Shown: positions 47,787 through 59,222 of the stretch, piece after piece
Layout of the letters: every line of letters starts with the position of its first letter
How positions within the stretch are numbered: the stretch's first letter is position 1
Origin: Magnaporthiopsis rhizophila
Taxonomy: Eukaryota; Ascomycota; Sordariomycetes; Magnaporthales; Magnaporthaceae
Length of the DNA: 64,000 nt
Direction: 5' to 3'
Assembly (NCBI GenBank): GCA_003049465.1
Contig: PYSS01000099.1
Span: 86,246 to 150,245, forward strand
Position numbers and translations under genes: made by a program
The notes under the pieces: model-generated
The model's database searches: none
What the model saw: the letters and a program-made list of their open reading frames with translations, nothing else
Told to the model about the DNA's origin: nothing

Positions 47787-48965
47787 CATTCTCAACACCC
47801 ACGCCTACACCCACACTACGCCAGACCACCACCACCACGTCCACCGACCGTTCCGTTATCCTTTTTTCCCCAAAAGACAGGCTCTCCCTCCTCCGTTTGT
47901 ACTTTGCTCCCTCAATAACAAATCCCGCTGAGGGTCCGCATATGCAGTCCGCACAGTTACACCCCGAAAACAGGTTTTTGGTCCACGCCAAAGCCCAGTT
48001 TGGTCTCAAAAAAAAGAATGGTCATCCTTCTCCCGGTCAGCTCCGCCACGTTCAGCACGACCGGCGCCTGCTACGCCTACCCCTGGTGATAGCGGCGCAA
48101 AGCAACGGGACTGCTTCTCCCTATGTAGGAAGAATCAAGTGGTGGGCACTCATCTTCCCGGATAAAGAGAAGGTTTCTCATGGGTGAAAACGTTAATTCT
48201 CCAGACCTACCCACAGGTAGTAAACAGCCGGCGATGCGCAGTACATACGTGACAAGCCCCGCTAATATTTTGAACACTCTCGGGGTGCCCCTAGACAGAG
48301 AGCGACGGTGGGCGGGAGCTTGTTGCTAGAACGCCCACCGGCTGGACTCCCTTAGCTGAGACTGAGACATGCCCCAAATATGCCACGCTTCCCTTCAGGC
48401 GGACTGGCCGGGTGATGGGGTGTGAAGGCGAAGGCAAAGGCAAAAAGGCAAACGCTCCAAAATCCCAAGCCAGTGCCCGACCATCACAAGTGTGATGGCT
48501 GCAAGCGAGAACCCCTGTCATGCAGGAAAAGGTTGCAGTATATTGGCTTTTAAGAGCCGTCGCCGGCGACTCCACGTCCGGCACGCACGTTCGCCAGCTA
48601 CTCGTTCGAGATGGGCGAAACACAAGACCCGCTGGGCGAATCCTGCGACGCCACGACCGTAGTTAGCCTACCGGCCCACTGACATGAATCGACATGGTGG
48701 GTGGCTGCTGCTCAGCCGGAGGTGATGACGGAGTGCCGTCGCTAAGCTCAGACTGGCTGTACGGCGGCTTGCGGGGATGGCGGCTGGGGGAGGGTTCGCA
48801 TGGTCGGGGCACACGGAGGCGGTATCACATGGTGAGGTTGGGTTTTTCTTCCATAACCGCCAATATGCGGGTTGACCAATCTGCACTTGCCAAGCGAGGA
48901 AATAAGAGCTCCCGACATGTATAGCGTGAGATGACGGCCATGCATCAGCGCATTTGGTACGAGGT

Positions 48966-50180
48966 CTAGAGAAGCACCTTAGACGCGACACTCAGCAGCC
49001 AAGCGGCGTCATGCCAGCCTCCCTCGTCGGCCTTGGGCGGGGGCACCCGCTCTTCCGGAATGCTTGTAATGCCCTCGAACTGCCTTAGGCCGCTGCGCTT
49101 CCGGTCCACTAGCCCGTCGGCCGAGACCCCGCCACTAGCTCCCCCGATGCCCATGTCGCCGTCTTCGTCATCCTCATCCGACTCGGCGTCGTTCTCTTCC
49201 ACCGAGAACAGCCTCCAGCCCAGAACGTTGCCAAACCAGAACCCACCAGAGCCGACCTGTTCCCTCTTGACGAGCCGCCGGACGACGGCCTCATCGTCGA
49301 CGGTCGTGTCCGTTTCCACCGCCTCGAGACTCTCGTCGAGGTTCACAAAGTCGGGCCCGACGATCTCGTCGGGCGACTCCGCCTGTCGGTGGCTGCTAAA
49401 GTAGCCACCATCCATCGACCTTTGGCGCTCGTCCAAGGGTGTCATAACCCTGCTGTGAGAGCGGCTGCCGAACTGGCTCCTGGGAGGAGACACAGCCACA
49501 AATTCGTCGTCGCCCAGGGCCAGGGCGGCGGAGCTGCCCCGCCGGCTGTGGTGACGACTGCCAGACCAAAGGCCGTGGTGTTGGTGTTCACGCTCGCGGG
49601 CGAGGTTGCGCTCGAAAGCCGCCTCCTCCAGGTCGAGCGCCGTACCAGCTGGACCAGCCAGGCTGGTTGAGCTAGCACGGGACACGAGCCAGGCCTGGCC
49701 CTTAGACTCGCGGCATTCGCCGCTCATAACCGCGCCCACGCGGAGCATCCAATCACTGTCGTTTCGGTCCTTGGACGAGAGGCCGCCGCCGGCTTCGTCC
49801 CGCCGGCGCCTAGTGGTGGGTGAAAGGATGCCCGAGTTTTTATGCCGGCCACCGCCATTCGACTTGCGCAGGTGCAGATGAGTTGTAGACTTGCTCTTGG
49901 GGAGGGTCCCAGCGGCTATGGCCGAGTCGTTCCTGGTGTGAGATCTCGACCGCGACCGGGCGGGCGACTGCGACAGAAGGCCCGGCGTGGTCGGAGCGGA
50001 CTTGCCCTGCAGGTAAGATGTGGTCTGCACCGGGGGCGCTGTGAGGGCTTCGGCGAGGTCTTCGGCGTCCCCAATCGGAAGCCTTGTCGTGAGGGGCGCT
50101 AGCGTCAGGTGGTTGAGGTTGGTGCTAGACCGGTTTTTGCGGCGAGCATGGCTCGAATGCTGGTTGTACGCGATGTCCAT
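48966..50180 (-). CDS. DUF3984-type protein
   Basis: A single exon of 404 aa starting at MDIAYNQHSSHARRKNRSST. I recognise it as the fungal DUF3984 group from the N-terminal block (NHLTLAPLTTRLPIG), the middle SYLQGKSAPTTPGLLS, the Ser/Arg-rich SRSRSHTRNDSAIA, KSTTHLHLRKS, and DSDWMLRVGAVMSGECRESK followed by QAWLVSRASSTSL. Near the C-terminus an acidic patch follows a Gly/Trp block (FWFGNVLGWRLFSVEEND), which may be membrane-associated but is short. No enzymatic motif is visible and the function is unknown. It is transcribed divergently from ELP1, with 947 bases between the two ATGs, so they may share a regulatory region. Confidence 0.82.
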   Translation of the reverse strand: MDIAYNQHSSHARRKNRSSTNLNHLTLAPLTTRLPIGDAEDLAEALTAPPVQTTSYLQGKSAPTTPGLLSQSPARSRSRSHTRNDSAIAAGTLPKSKSTTHLHLRKSNGGGRHKNSGILSPTTRRRRDEAGGGLSSKDRNDSDWMLRVGAVMSGECRESKGQAWLVSRASSTSLAGPAGTALDLEEAAFERNLAREREHQHHGLWSGSRHHSRRGSSAALALGDDEFVAVSPPRSQFGSRSHSRVMTPLDERQRSMDGGYFSSHRQAESPDEIVGPDFVNLDESLEAVETDTTVDDEAVVRRLVKREQVGSGGFWFGNVLGWRLFSVEENDAESDEDDEDGDMGIGGASGGVSADGLVDRKRSGLRQFEGITSIPEERVPPPKADEGGWHDAAWLLSVASKVLL

Positions 50181-51127
50181 GTTTGCGATAATTGATTGAT
50201 TGATTGGCCTTCGGGTCGCGTATCCAAGTGCGGTGTCTGGTTCAATCGTTGTCGTGTTCCCCGAGAGTTATCCGTGTCGGCTCGAGAGTGCGTGTTCAAG
50301 GGGCGCCGGCTGGTAGATCACGGTTTTCGTTGCTGAAGCAGTCGACTGCTATGACGCGTGTGAAGAGGAGGTCTCTCGGACGTCCCTCTATCAAAACAAA
50401 ATGCGTTCCTAAGATCCGATTCAGCCGCAAGCTAAAGGGTTGTGTAGCAAAAAGGAGAGTCAACTGAGATGAAAACCCAGAGTGAAGAGGCAGCGAGCGA
50501 CTCCTTCTAATTTAGGGTTTATCGAGGCTTCGAACAGGCATGACATGCCACTCCTTGCCAGAATCGCTCGCGTATCGCCTCACCCGACTGCGCGCATCGA
50601 CTCGCCAAATTTGTTGAGGAGAGAACCCTGATTCTGCACTCTAATTGGCCGGCCAAGGTCTCGGTGAAGTCTGTGCCCCGGCTACGACTGGCGCCGTTAT
50701 GCACCCCGCCCCACCTGATCAGCACAACCCCACTCTCGCGATTGGACCCGATCCCGCGGTGGCCAGAGCTCGCGATGTATCCGGTACCTTGGTCGGGCAG
50801 CCCGCTTCTTAGGCCAGCCTGGTCCCATCAGCAGTAGCGAGTACCTGCCCCTCCAAATATGGGGGCTTCAAATTTTTGACGAACGGCCCCCTCCGACGAG
50901 GGCTCGCCACTCCAGGGCTGGCCAAGTAGGAAAAGCATCCGAGCTCTGCACCGCGCATGGCACACGCAGGTTCTTGACGGCGCACATCGGACCACTCGAC
51001 CGCAAAGTTGCTGTCCTGTGAGAGGTGGCGACATTGTCGAAACGGCAATAGGGCGGTGCTTTGCGAGGCTCGATCAACTGCACCGGCCGACGCGGGCCTT
51101 GCCACCCCAACCAGCGTCGCAGCCGCC
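50181..51127. other. Divergent promoter between the DUF3984 gene and ELP1
   Basis: No gene seen. The sequence is of mixed composition without long homopolymers. The minus-strand frame at 50809-51225 overlaps the ELP1 start and is rejected. Confidence 0.5.
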
Positions 51128-54100
51128 ATGCGAAACCTACGCAACATCCGACACGACCTGGCCAGGGCGTGGTCGGGCATCGGCGCAGTCTGTTGGGATG
51201 CCGGAGCCGATGAGGTCTTGTTCACGCTTGGGCCGACTGAGAGCGAAGCTAGGATAACACTCGGGAGGAGCGTGAACCAGCCCGGCTCAACGACCTTGTA
51301 GGTGACATACCTGCGCTTCTCAGGCAGAAGAAAGAGAAAGGGATTCTGTACATAGTGCTGACGGGAACATCGCCGAAGGAAATACGTCGAGATAGCCTCC
51401 TGGGATGCTCCAAGTCCAAACCCTGACCTCCTGGTAGACCGTGTCGTAAACCTCCACTACTTCAGCGATACCTCGACAACATGCCTCGTGCTGGCCGGCG
51501 GAGATATCGTGATCGTCCGGGAGGACCGCGCTGGAGGGGATGGTGGTGCCGCACATATTGAGATCGTCGGGTCCATTGACGTCGGTATCGCGGCAGCCCG
51601 ATGGTCGTACGACGAAGAGTTGCTGGTGCTCGCTACCACGGCAGCTACGGTCATCTTTATGAGCCGCAACTTCGACCCCGTGACCGAGGTGAGCCTGACC
51701 GCCGAAGACCTCAAGGCGTCCAAGCACGTCTCGGTCGGCTGGGGCAAAAAGGAGACGCAGTTTCAAGGCAAGGGCGCCAAAGCCTTGCGTGACCCTACCA
51801 TTCCAGAAAAGGTCGATCAGGGCACACCAAGCCCGCTCGAGGACGGCCGCACCACAATCAGCTGGAGGGAGGACGGCGCATACGTTGCCATAAACAGTGT
51901 CGAGGCCGGCTCGCGTAGGGTCATACGCGTCTTCACGCGGGAGGGCGTGCTCGACAGTGCCAGCGAGCCCGTCGACGGCCTGGAGGGCAGCCTCAGCTGG
52001 AGACCGTCTGGGAACCTGATGGCTGGCATCCAGCGACTGAGCGACCGTGTCGACGTCGTCTTCTTTGAGAGAAACGGCCTGAGACATGGCCAGTTCACCC
52101 TTCGGTTCCCCTCACCTCCGACCATAGAGGTGCCGGTACATCTCGAATGGAACCCCGATTCCACCGTCCTGGCCGTGAGCTTTGCCAAGGTTGTCCAGCT
52201 GTGGACAATGGGCAATTATCACTGGTATCTGAAGCAGGAACTCCAAACCACCTCGGCCTGTACAGGCCTGGCTTGGCATCCCGAAAAGCCGCTTCGGCTT
52301 GCAGTGACCGCAGCGCGTGAGTGACATCTCTAGAAGCCTTCTAGATGTTTTCTCCATTTTTCACCCATGTCTGTCCCGGGTCTAACGTAGCCCTTTATTC
52401 CAGACGATCTTGTGCAAACGGAATGGGTCTTTTATACTTCAAGGGGCTCTGTGGTTGCGCCACACGATTTTGGCGCGGTGGCGGTGATAGACGGCAAGAC
52501 GCTCAAGGTGACGCCTTTCCGCACTGCCAACATGCCGCCACCCATGGCCATGTTCGAGCTCTCGGCAGCAGAAAGCGTAATTGACGTTGCTTTCACCCAC
52601 AACAACTCCCACATGGCCGTGCTACACCACAATGGCGTAGACATCTATGAGTGGCAGAGCAAGGCTGGTCGATCACTGGCACCCAAAAAGGTAGCCTCAG
52701 CTCCTATCCGCAGCGATGGGATGACGGACATCTCCCTGCTTCAAGTCGCCTTCTCGGGTCCGCATGGATTCTACGTTCTTGGTTCCAAGCAATGTTCCCC
52801 GAGTATCTACATGTATGCGCTCATTGGCAAAGCCGTCCGGCCGTTGTCCGTCCAGGACGCCGGCCTCGTCTCGAGCATACTCGCTTCTGCCAATGGCTCC
52901 CCTGGCCTTGTTTACGCCCAAGATCGCTCAGGAAAGCTCCTGGAGATCTCCGATGAGGGACAAAAGTCGCTTCCTTCAAGATTCGTGTCAAACCTGCCAT
53001 GGGTTGAGATCCCTAAACGAGGTGACGGCGAGTTTCTCGCGGTCGGCCTATCCCGGCGCGGACACCTGTACGCAAACACGCATCAGTTGGCGAAGAACTG
53101 TACATCCTTCCTGGTCACTAGTGATCACCTGATTTTCACCACCACCAACCATCTGCTGAAATTGGTCCACTTGACTGGAGTTGACGGTGAGTCTGGACAG
53201 GTGTTGCCAGCAGCTCAAGCTCGGAACTACCTAGGATCAGGGCTGACTGGTGCACAGCGGCGGAGCTCGAGGTGCCGGCGGACGATCCCGAGGCCGACGA
53301 GCGCTGCCGAAGCATCGAGCGTGGCGCAAGGCTCGTCACGGCCGTGCCCAGCAACATGAATGTCATCCTTCAGATGCCGAGGGGAAATCTAGAGACCATC
53401 TACCCCCGCGCTATGGTTGTGGCCGGCATACGGCAGCTCATCGACGACAGGAAATACTCGCGGGCGTTTTCGTACTGCCGCACTCAGCGAGTCGATATGA
53501 ACATTCTTTACGACCATCAGCCTGAGCAGTTCCTGTCAAACGTCAGTTTGTTTCTGGAACAACTAGGCGACACTAGCTACATTGATCTGTTCCTTTCCTC
53601 ATTGAGGTATTTTACTCACCACCTTCGGAGCACCCACCTAAAAATACGGTTGTTGCGGCGGTTTTGCTAATACAACTGTTTACAGGGAGGAGGATGTCAC
53701 GCAGACCATGTACAAGGACACGAAGAGGCCAAAGAACACAGCGGCTTCTACTCTTACTTCTACTTTTCAAAGCGCCGCACCAGCGACTCCTTGTTTGGAA
53801 CCCAAGCGGTCAAAGGTAAACACTGTATGTGATGCCGTGCTTACCGCGCTTCAAGTCGGCAAGGCATCAAATCTGCAAAACATCATCACAGCGAACGTCT
53901 GCAAAAGCCCGCCCGCGCTCGAGGACGGCCTTCTCGTTGTTGCGGACCTCATGAAAGAAGACGAGGCGCTGGCCGAGAAGGCGGTTGAGCACATATGTTT
54001 TCTGGTTGACGTCAACAGGCTCTACGACACCGCTCTAGGCCTGTACAACCTCGAGCTGGCATTGCTGGTGGCTCAACAGTCCCAAAGGGACCCCAAGGAA

Positions 54101-55360
54101 TACCTGCCTTTCATACAGAGCCTACACCAGCTGCCGGAGCTGCGACGCCAGTTCGCCATAGACGATCATCTTGGAAATCGCGAGAAGGCGCTCGGCCACC
54201 TCAAGTCCAGCAGCGACTTTGAGGCGGCGAAGGCCTACACGGTCAAACACAGCCTCTACCAAGTGGCCCTGGGCTTGTACCGGTACGAGGCGGAGCAGTC
54301 TCGCGCGCTCATGGCGCTCTATGCCGAGCACCTCGAGACCAAGTCCAAGTTCCGCGAGGCCGGGTTGGCGTACGAGCACCTGGGGAATTTCGCCCAGGCG
54401 ACAAGTTGCTACCGGTCGGCCGGCACGTCGAGCTGGCGCGAGTGTCTCGCTGCGGCGCACCAGCAGCGCGACCCGGCCCCGCTCTCGAAGGAGGCGCTGG
54501 CCGAGCTGGCGACGGCCCTGGCCGATGCGCTGGCCGAGGCCAAAGACTACGCCTCCGCCTCCACCATCCACCGCGAGTACCTGGACGACGCCGAGGGGGC
54601 GGTGCAGCACCTCTGCAGGGGACACTTCTTCGCCGAGGCGCTGCTCCTCAACGCGAAGGAGGGCGGCTCGCTCGACGTGGACCGCGGCCTCACGGACGCC
54701 TTCGCGGCGTCGACGGAGCTGCTGGCCGACTGCAAGGCGCAGCTCAAGGCGCAGGTGCCGCGGATCCTGGAGCTGCGGCGCAAGGCGGCCGAGGACCCGC
54801 TCGGGTTCTACGAAGGGGAGAGGCCCGGCGGTGCCGAGGGAGGAGATCTGCCCGACGACATGTCGGTGGCGGCGAGCTCGCGGCTGAGCACGAGCGCGAG
54901 CCTGTTCACCCGCTACACCGGCAAGGACGGCGGCAGCGTCGGCACGGCCGGCACGGGCGTCAGCCGCGCGACGAGCAAGAACCGCAAGCGCGAGGAGAAG
55001 AAGCGCGCGAGGGGCCGCAAGGGCACTGTGTACGAGGAGGAGTACCTCGTCAACAGCGTCCGCCGCCTCGTCGAGAGGGTCGCGTCCGTCGAGGCCGACG
55101 GTGTCGCGGCTCTCGTCGCGGCGCTGTTCCGCAGGGGCATGCAGGAGCAGGGCCGGGCCGTCGAGGCGCTGCTGGCCGAGGTGCTCGAGGGCTGCCGCGT
55201 GGCTGCCGCGCAGGTCTGGCCGGCTGATCCGCTGGCTCCCGTGGCGACGACGGCGGCGACTGGGGCAGAGGCGGTGATGGAGGCTTCGTTGGACGCGAGG
55301 GCTGCTAGGCAGGAGCCGCCGGTGTTGCGGGGTATCAAGAAGCTGTCTCTGCTTGGTTGA
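51128..55360 (+). CDS. elp1: Elongator complex subunit 1 (ELP1/IKI3)
   Basis: Five exons (51128-51297, 51379-52316, 52404-53186, 53258-53606, 53686-55360) give 1304 aa, normal for the family. It starts MRNLRNIR, the family N-terminus. WD40 propeller segments follow: IASWDAPSPNP, GGDIVIVRED, LKASKHVSVGWGKKETQFQG, TISWREDGAYVAINS, VHLEWNPDSTVLAVSF, LAWHPEKPLRLAV and DFGAVAVIDGKTLKVTPFRT. The C-terminal half is helical and TPR-like (REAGLAYEHLGNFAQATSCY). The conserved basic tRNA-contact patch KNRKREEKKRARGRKG lies at about residues 1178-1193, followed by TVYEEEYLVNSVRRL. As the Elongator scaffold it supports wobble-uridine (U34) modification of tRNAs. The first intron uses a GTAGGT donor and a GCCGAAG acceptor, the only one that avoids an in-frame stop at 51359. 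Its last codons before the join are therefore the least certain part. Confidence 0.93.
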
Positions 55361-55528
55361 GCTGGAACTGGGCCTGGTCTTAAAAGCAAGAAACAACAAA
55401 AATAGACCAAATGCCTAGTAACTTTCTTTTTCGGCGCCTCTTTAATACACATACGGGACGTCGCGGCGTGATATTTTTGGGCGTGATATTTTACAACATT
55501 ATGTACAGGAACCTAGCGCAAACGCCCA
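55361..55528. other. Short convergent 3' spacer
   Basis: Only 168 bases separate the stop codons of ELP1 and uL24m, so the two mature 3' UTRs probably overlap as antisense RNAs. Confidence 0.55.
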
Positions 55529-56796
55529 TCACGGGGGCGAATGGCTCGACGCCGGCAGGTCCGCCGGAGGAGGCGCGACGACGTCCTGGAAGTGCTCGGC
55601 GGCAGACTGCGCCTTCTCCCTGTTCCTGGCCATGACCTCGCCGATCTTGGCCAGCATGTCGCTGGTCAGGACGGGCGGGGGCGTGGCGGCCCTGATCTCC
55701 CTCTGCATCCTGTTGTACTCCTGCACCGGCGTGAGCATCGAGTCCGCCATGCCGGCGGCGCGCTGCTTCTTGGCGTCGACCTCGGCCTGTTTTTGGGCAA
55801 TGTACTCGTCCGTGTGCCTGGTCCTGAATTTCGAAAACCGGTTCCGGAGCTCGTCGAGCACGCGTGGGGGGAAAGGAGGGACGGACAATGTCGGCGTGAA
55901 AGTGCGCTTCTCGACCTCGATGCGGAGCGTGTCGGCGGCCTGGTCCTCGTGGCGCTCGCGCTGGCGCTCGGGCCAGGGGATCAGGACGTTGAGCCCGGGC
56001 ACCATGCGGTTCCACTCGCGGCGGCCGGTTGGGCGGTCAAAGGTGCGGTCGCGGGCGACGAGCTGGCGGATGACGACGTCGCGCGTCTCGCCCGTGGCCG
56101 GGTCGCGCAGCGGGTGCACGAGACGCACGGCCGAGACGGGCATGCTCGAGTGGAACTGCGAGGTGCTGGCGCCGCCAGCCTTGGCGCGGAGGAACTCGGG
56201 GATGGTGATGTTGACCTGTGTGGAAGGGGGTGGTTTAGCTGGTTATTCCTATTGCTACTTCTTAGCAGGGAAAGGCTTACTATGCCGACACCCTCGATCT
56301 TGAGTGTGCCCTGCTTCTCGTCGACGCTCTCGATCTTGCCGATCTGGCCCTTGCTCGGCCCGTCCATGACGATGACGCGGTCACCCGGCACAATGCTGGG
56401 ATACTTGCTGCCGCCGGCCCAGGCCCAGCGCTCCTGCAGCTGCCAGTCGAGGGGCTTGAAGGACAGGTTCGCGGCCTCGCGGTCGATGCTGCCCCACGCC
56501 GGCAGCGGGAACTGCTTGCCCTGGCTGCGCTGCTGGCCGGCCTTGTACAGTGGCTTCCGGGTCCGGGGCAGCGAGGAGGCGTCGTGGGCCTCGCCGACGT
56601 CGCGGCGCGGGGCCAGCGGGCCCAGGTGCCAGTCCTCCCGCCTCGCCACCCGCGCCATGGCCAGCCGGTACGAGGCCTCCTCGCGCAGCGATCGCTGGGG
56701 GTAGCGCGGCGGCCGGTCCTGCGTCTTTGCACGTCGGGCTAGGCGCCGTGCGACCTGGCGCTCGGCCATGGCCGTCCGGCGCGCGAGCATTTCCAT
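55529..56796 (-). CDS. mrpl40: Mitochondrial large-subunit ribosomal protein uL24m
   Basis: Two exons (56796-56281 and 56215-55529) give 400 aa. The KOW/uL24 core is VPGDRVIVMDGPSKGQIGKI followed by KQGTLKIEGVGI, and the phase-0 join GVGI/VNITIPEFLRA continues it. The N-terminus is Arg/Ala-rich with almost no acidic residues (MEMLARRTAMAERQVARRLA), as expected of a mitochondrial import signal. uL24 contacts the 5' part of large-subunit rRNA during assembly; fungal mitochondrial versions (yeast MrpL40) carry long extensions like this one. The C-terminus has charged helical segments (FRTRHTDEYIAQKQAEVDAK). Two ATGs occur two codons apart; the first is used. The gene converges on ELP1. Confidence 0.88.
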
Positions 56797-59222
56797 TTTC
56801 GCTTTTTTCCCCTCTCTTTCTTGCTCTGTCCCTGTGTTTCCCTGAGGCCTTCAGAGGCCTCCCCCTTCTGGCGAGTTTCCCAGCTCGTCCGGATCTGTTC
56901 GTTGTCGCGGTCGGGGAAGGGTGGCTACTCGGTGGGTGCGGCGGAAGCTCCCCTCACACGACATTCTTCCTCGTTGTCCCCTCCACCATCACAGCGGGCA
57001 TTTCGTGAGGCTTGAATTTCTTCCCTCGTCCGTCCCAAAAGCGGGTCCTTCCGTTGTGCCGTTGCAGCGGCCAATTGGGTGAGGGTCGGTGGGGTCCTGG
57101 TTTAATGGTCTCTCGTGGACCGTGCATGCAGACGGAAAGCACACACGAGAACACGTGCTTGGTCCTTGGTGATTTGGCAATTCCAGTTTTTCATTCAAGG
57201 GGAAGATCTGCTCCTTTGGATCCTGCTGACCGCTCTCACCATTAAAGTGGCATATGAGGCTGGCTATCTGTGGGAGGCAGTCCGGGCTAGCCGAAATGAT
57301 AATGATCAGAGATCAAGAGATAAAAGAACCAAGGAAGGAAATGGGCGGTACATAGCTGCACCCGCCAAACCGACCCGACGGTCGTCTGCATGAGTCGGCA
57401 TGACCGGGAGCCATGGCATAATGGTCATCAATCAGCGGCCATATCAAATGTGATGATCCTGCCAGCAGAGCTGCCTGTCTAGCAGACCTGCGTCCGCAAA
57501 AAAAAAAAAAAAAAAAAAAAAAAAAGCCAGGCGACCAACCCAAGCGAATCGTCGGGTTGTGAGGCTGATCCATGCTTCTGGCAAGGAAGAAAAACAATCA
57601 ATGTGCCGCATCATTTCTGCGGTCGTCCGTCGCAGCAGTGCCAAGCCCCTGGAAGTGCGGAAAGTCCTATCATGGCGTCGAGGGAACCCAGAACCTGGGC
57701 CCTGCCAACGGTACGTACCAGCCCAGCCGGATCTAGGACTTTTCAAAGTGCACAAAACCCGTGTGCACGCCTCTTTTTGGTGCCGGGCCTGGCCAATCGA
57801 CGGCACTAGCAGCTCGGGCCACAGGACCTTGGGAAGGGAGACATTCGTATCGACGCCATTACTGCCGGGGTCCCAACCCTTTTCTCCATCCATCATGACC
57901 CGTTACGACGATTGCCACGCGTTCTTTGGTTGGCGGGAGTCCTCTTGTGTTGATATTGCCATGTTACCCTGACCCGGCAGTCCGTGGGAGAGGTTCCATG
58001 GTTTGGCGAGCTGGTCTCCGCCCGGCACGAGGCGCTCACTCACCACTGCCCGTACTGTGCTGCATGTATCATTTAGAGACGTGAACACCATGTGCATAAG
58101 CAGCCGATCCCGGTGTGTTCCGACTGAACAAGAATAAGAAGAGGATAAAAAAAAAAGGGCCCATGCGGAAACATCAGGACCACAGGCCAGCGAGCTAAAA
58201 CGGCTCCGCATGCTGGCCGAGCCTCCCCAAGCTTCTCCTCGGGCGGCCTTGTGGTTCAGTTTTTGTGCAGGCAGGCCAGCGGCGGGCGCTAGAAGAGAGT
58301 CCTTGTGCTGTCAGCCCTTCCTCCCGGAGCAACTTTTGTGCTGCTCGTCCAAGATGAAATTCCTCCCTAAAGTGCATGTCGACAGCTACCTAGCGTGACA
58401 GCACCTGCCACCAAAGAGTCCTTTTGGCTATAGCCAGGCCGACGGCTGTGCGTCAAGTCCTCGGGCTGTGGAAGCAAAAGCTGGAGGCTGCGGCGACCTG
58501 CATGTTCCAACCATACACACGGCTCTTGGTGACTGCGCTTGCACTGCACAGTCAGTCGCTGGGTCGATCCCTGGTCGGGGTGTTCCCAGCGCTTTGTCCA
58601 GTGGCATCAGCCCGCTGTCAGCCCCCTGAACATCTGGTCTGGTTGTTGCTGGCAACAGTGAACCCCCCACTTCCCTGGCGAATCGGCGCCTCTGAGTGGC
58701 TGCAACCCGGTTGGCTGCCTCAGGAAAAGCCCGAGAAAGAAGAATGATTGCCCCAGCAGCCGCCCAAGCCCAGGCAGCCAGCCTGCCCCAGTCCCTTTGC
58801 GTGCACCCGGACTGACTGTCTCCCGTCAATCCTGCCCGCCTGGCCTGCTTGCGCTGCCCTGCCCTGCCCCCCCAGCCAGCCCAGCCAGACAGCGACCAAA
58901 GGAGCCCGGACCAGGCCAGGACCCAAATCTTTGTCACCCTTCGCTTCCAGCTAACTTCCCCTTCCCTTTCCAGTTCCAGTCCTTCCCCAACGTCAATCCA
59001 GACAGAGCCACCCCAATCGGCCCTGTCTCTCTTCTTTCTCTCTTTCTCCAGCAAACCACCGTGCATCATCTCGGCCCTGGCTATTTAATTCCACGGCCGC
59101 TTGTTTTTTGTCTTGCACATCCTCCTGCCTTTTTCCCATCTCCTCTCACAAGAGTGTCCTGAGAACAACCAGCCAGCCACCAGATCTCGTCGTCGAGCAC
59201 GCAAACATCCAGCAGCGCAACC
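56797..59222. other. Divergent promoter region upstream of uL24m and RHO1
   Basis: 2.4 kb without a recognisable gene. It has A28 at 57498-57525. From about 58750 to 59220 it is CCAGC- and CT-rich, typical of a strong fungal promoter and leader for RHO1. Confidence 0.5.
57498..57525 (+). repeat. Poly-A tract (28)
   Basis: A pure A run in the spacer upstream of RHO1, with no gene-like body next to it. Confidence 0.8.

Larger units (their letters stand above)
43321..48965. other. Long gene-free region
   Basis: About 5.6 kb with many short open frames on both strands, none with a recognisable domain or convincing exon chain. It contains the T tract with N gap near 44740 and an A27 run at 47760-47786. 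The left end is the likely HPt promoter. The right end is the 3' side of the DUF3984 gene. Confidence 0.45.

Noticed and set aside
53607..53670. Read-through from ELP1 exon 4
   Set aside because: The frame stops after about 20 codons, while splicing GTATTT...TACAG restores EEDVTQTMYKDTKR, the expected Elongator sequence.
54122..55399. 425-codon minus-strand open frame
   Set aside because: It lies antisense to the GC-rich last exon of ELP1, is Arg/Ala/Leu-rich without a domain, and the ELP1 frame is clearly the coding one.
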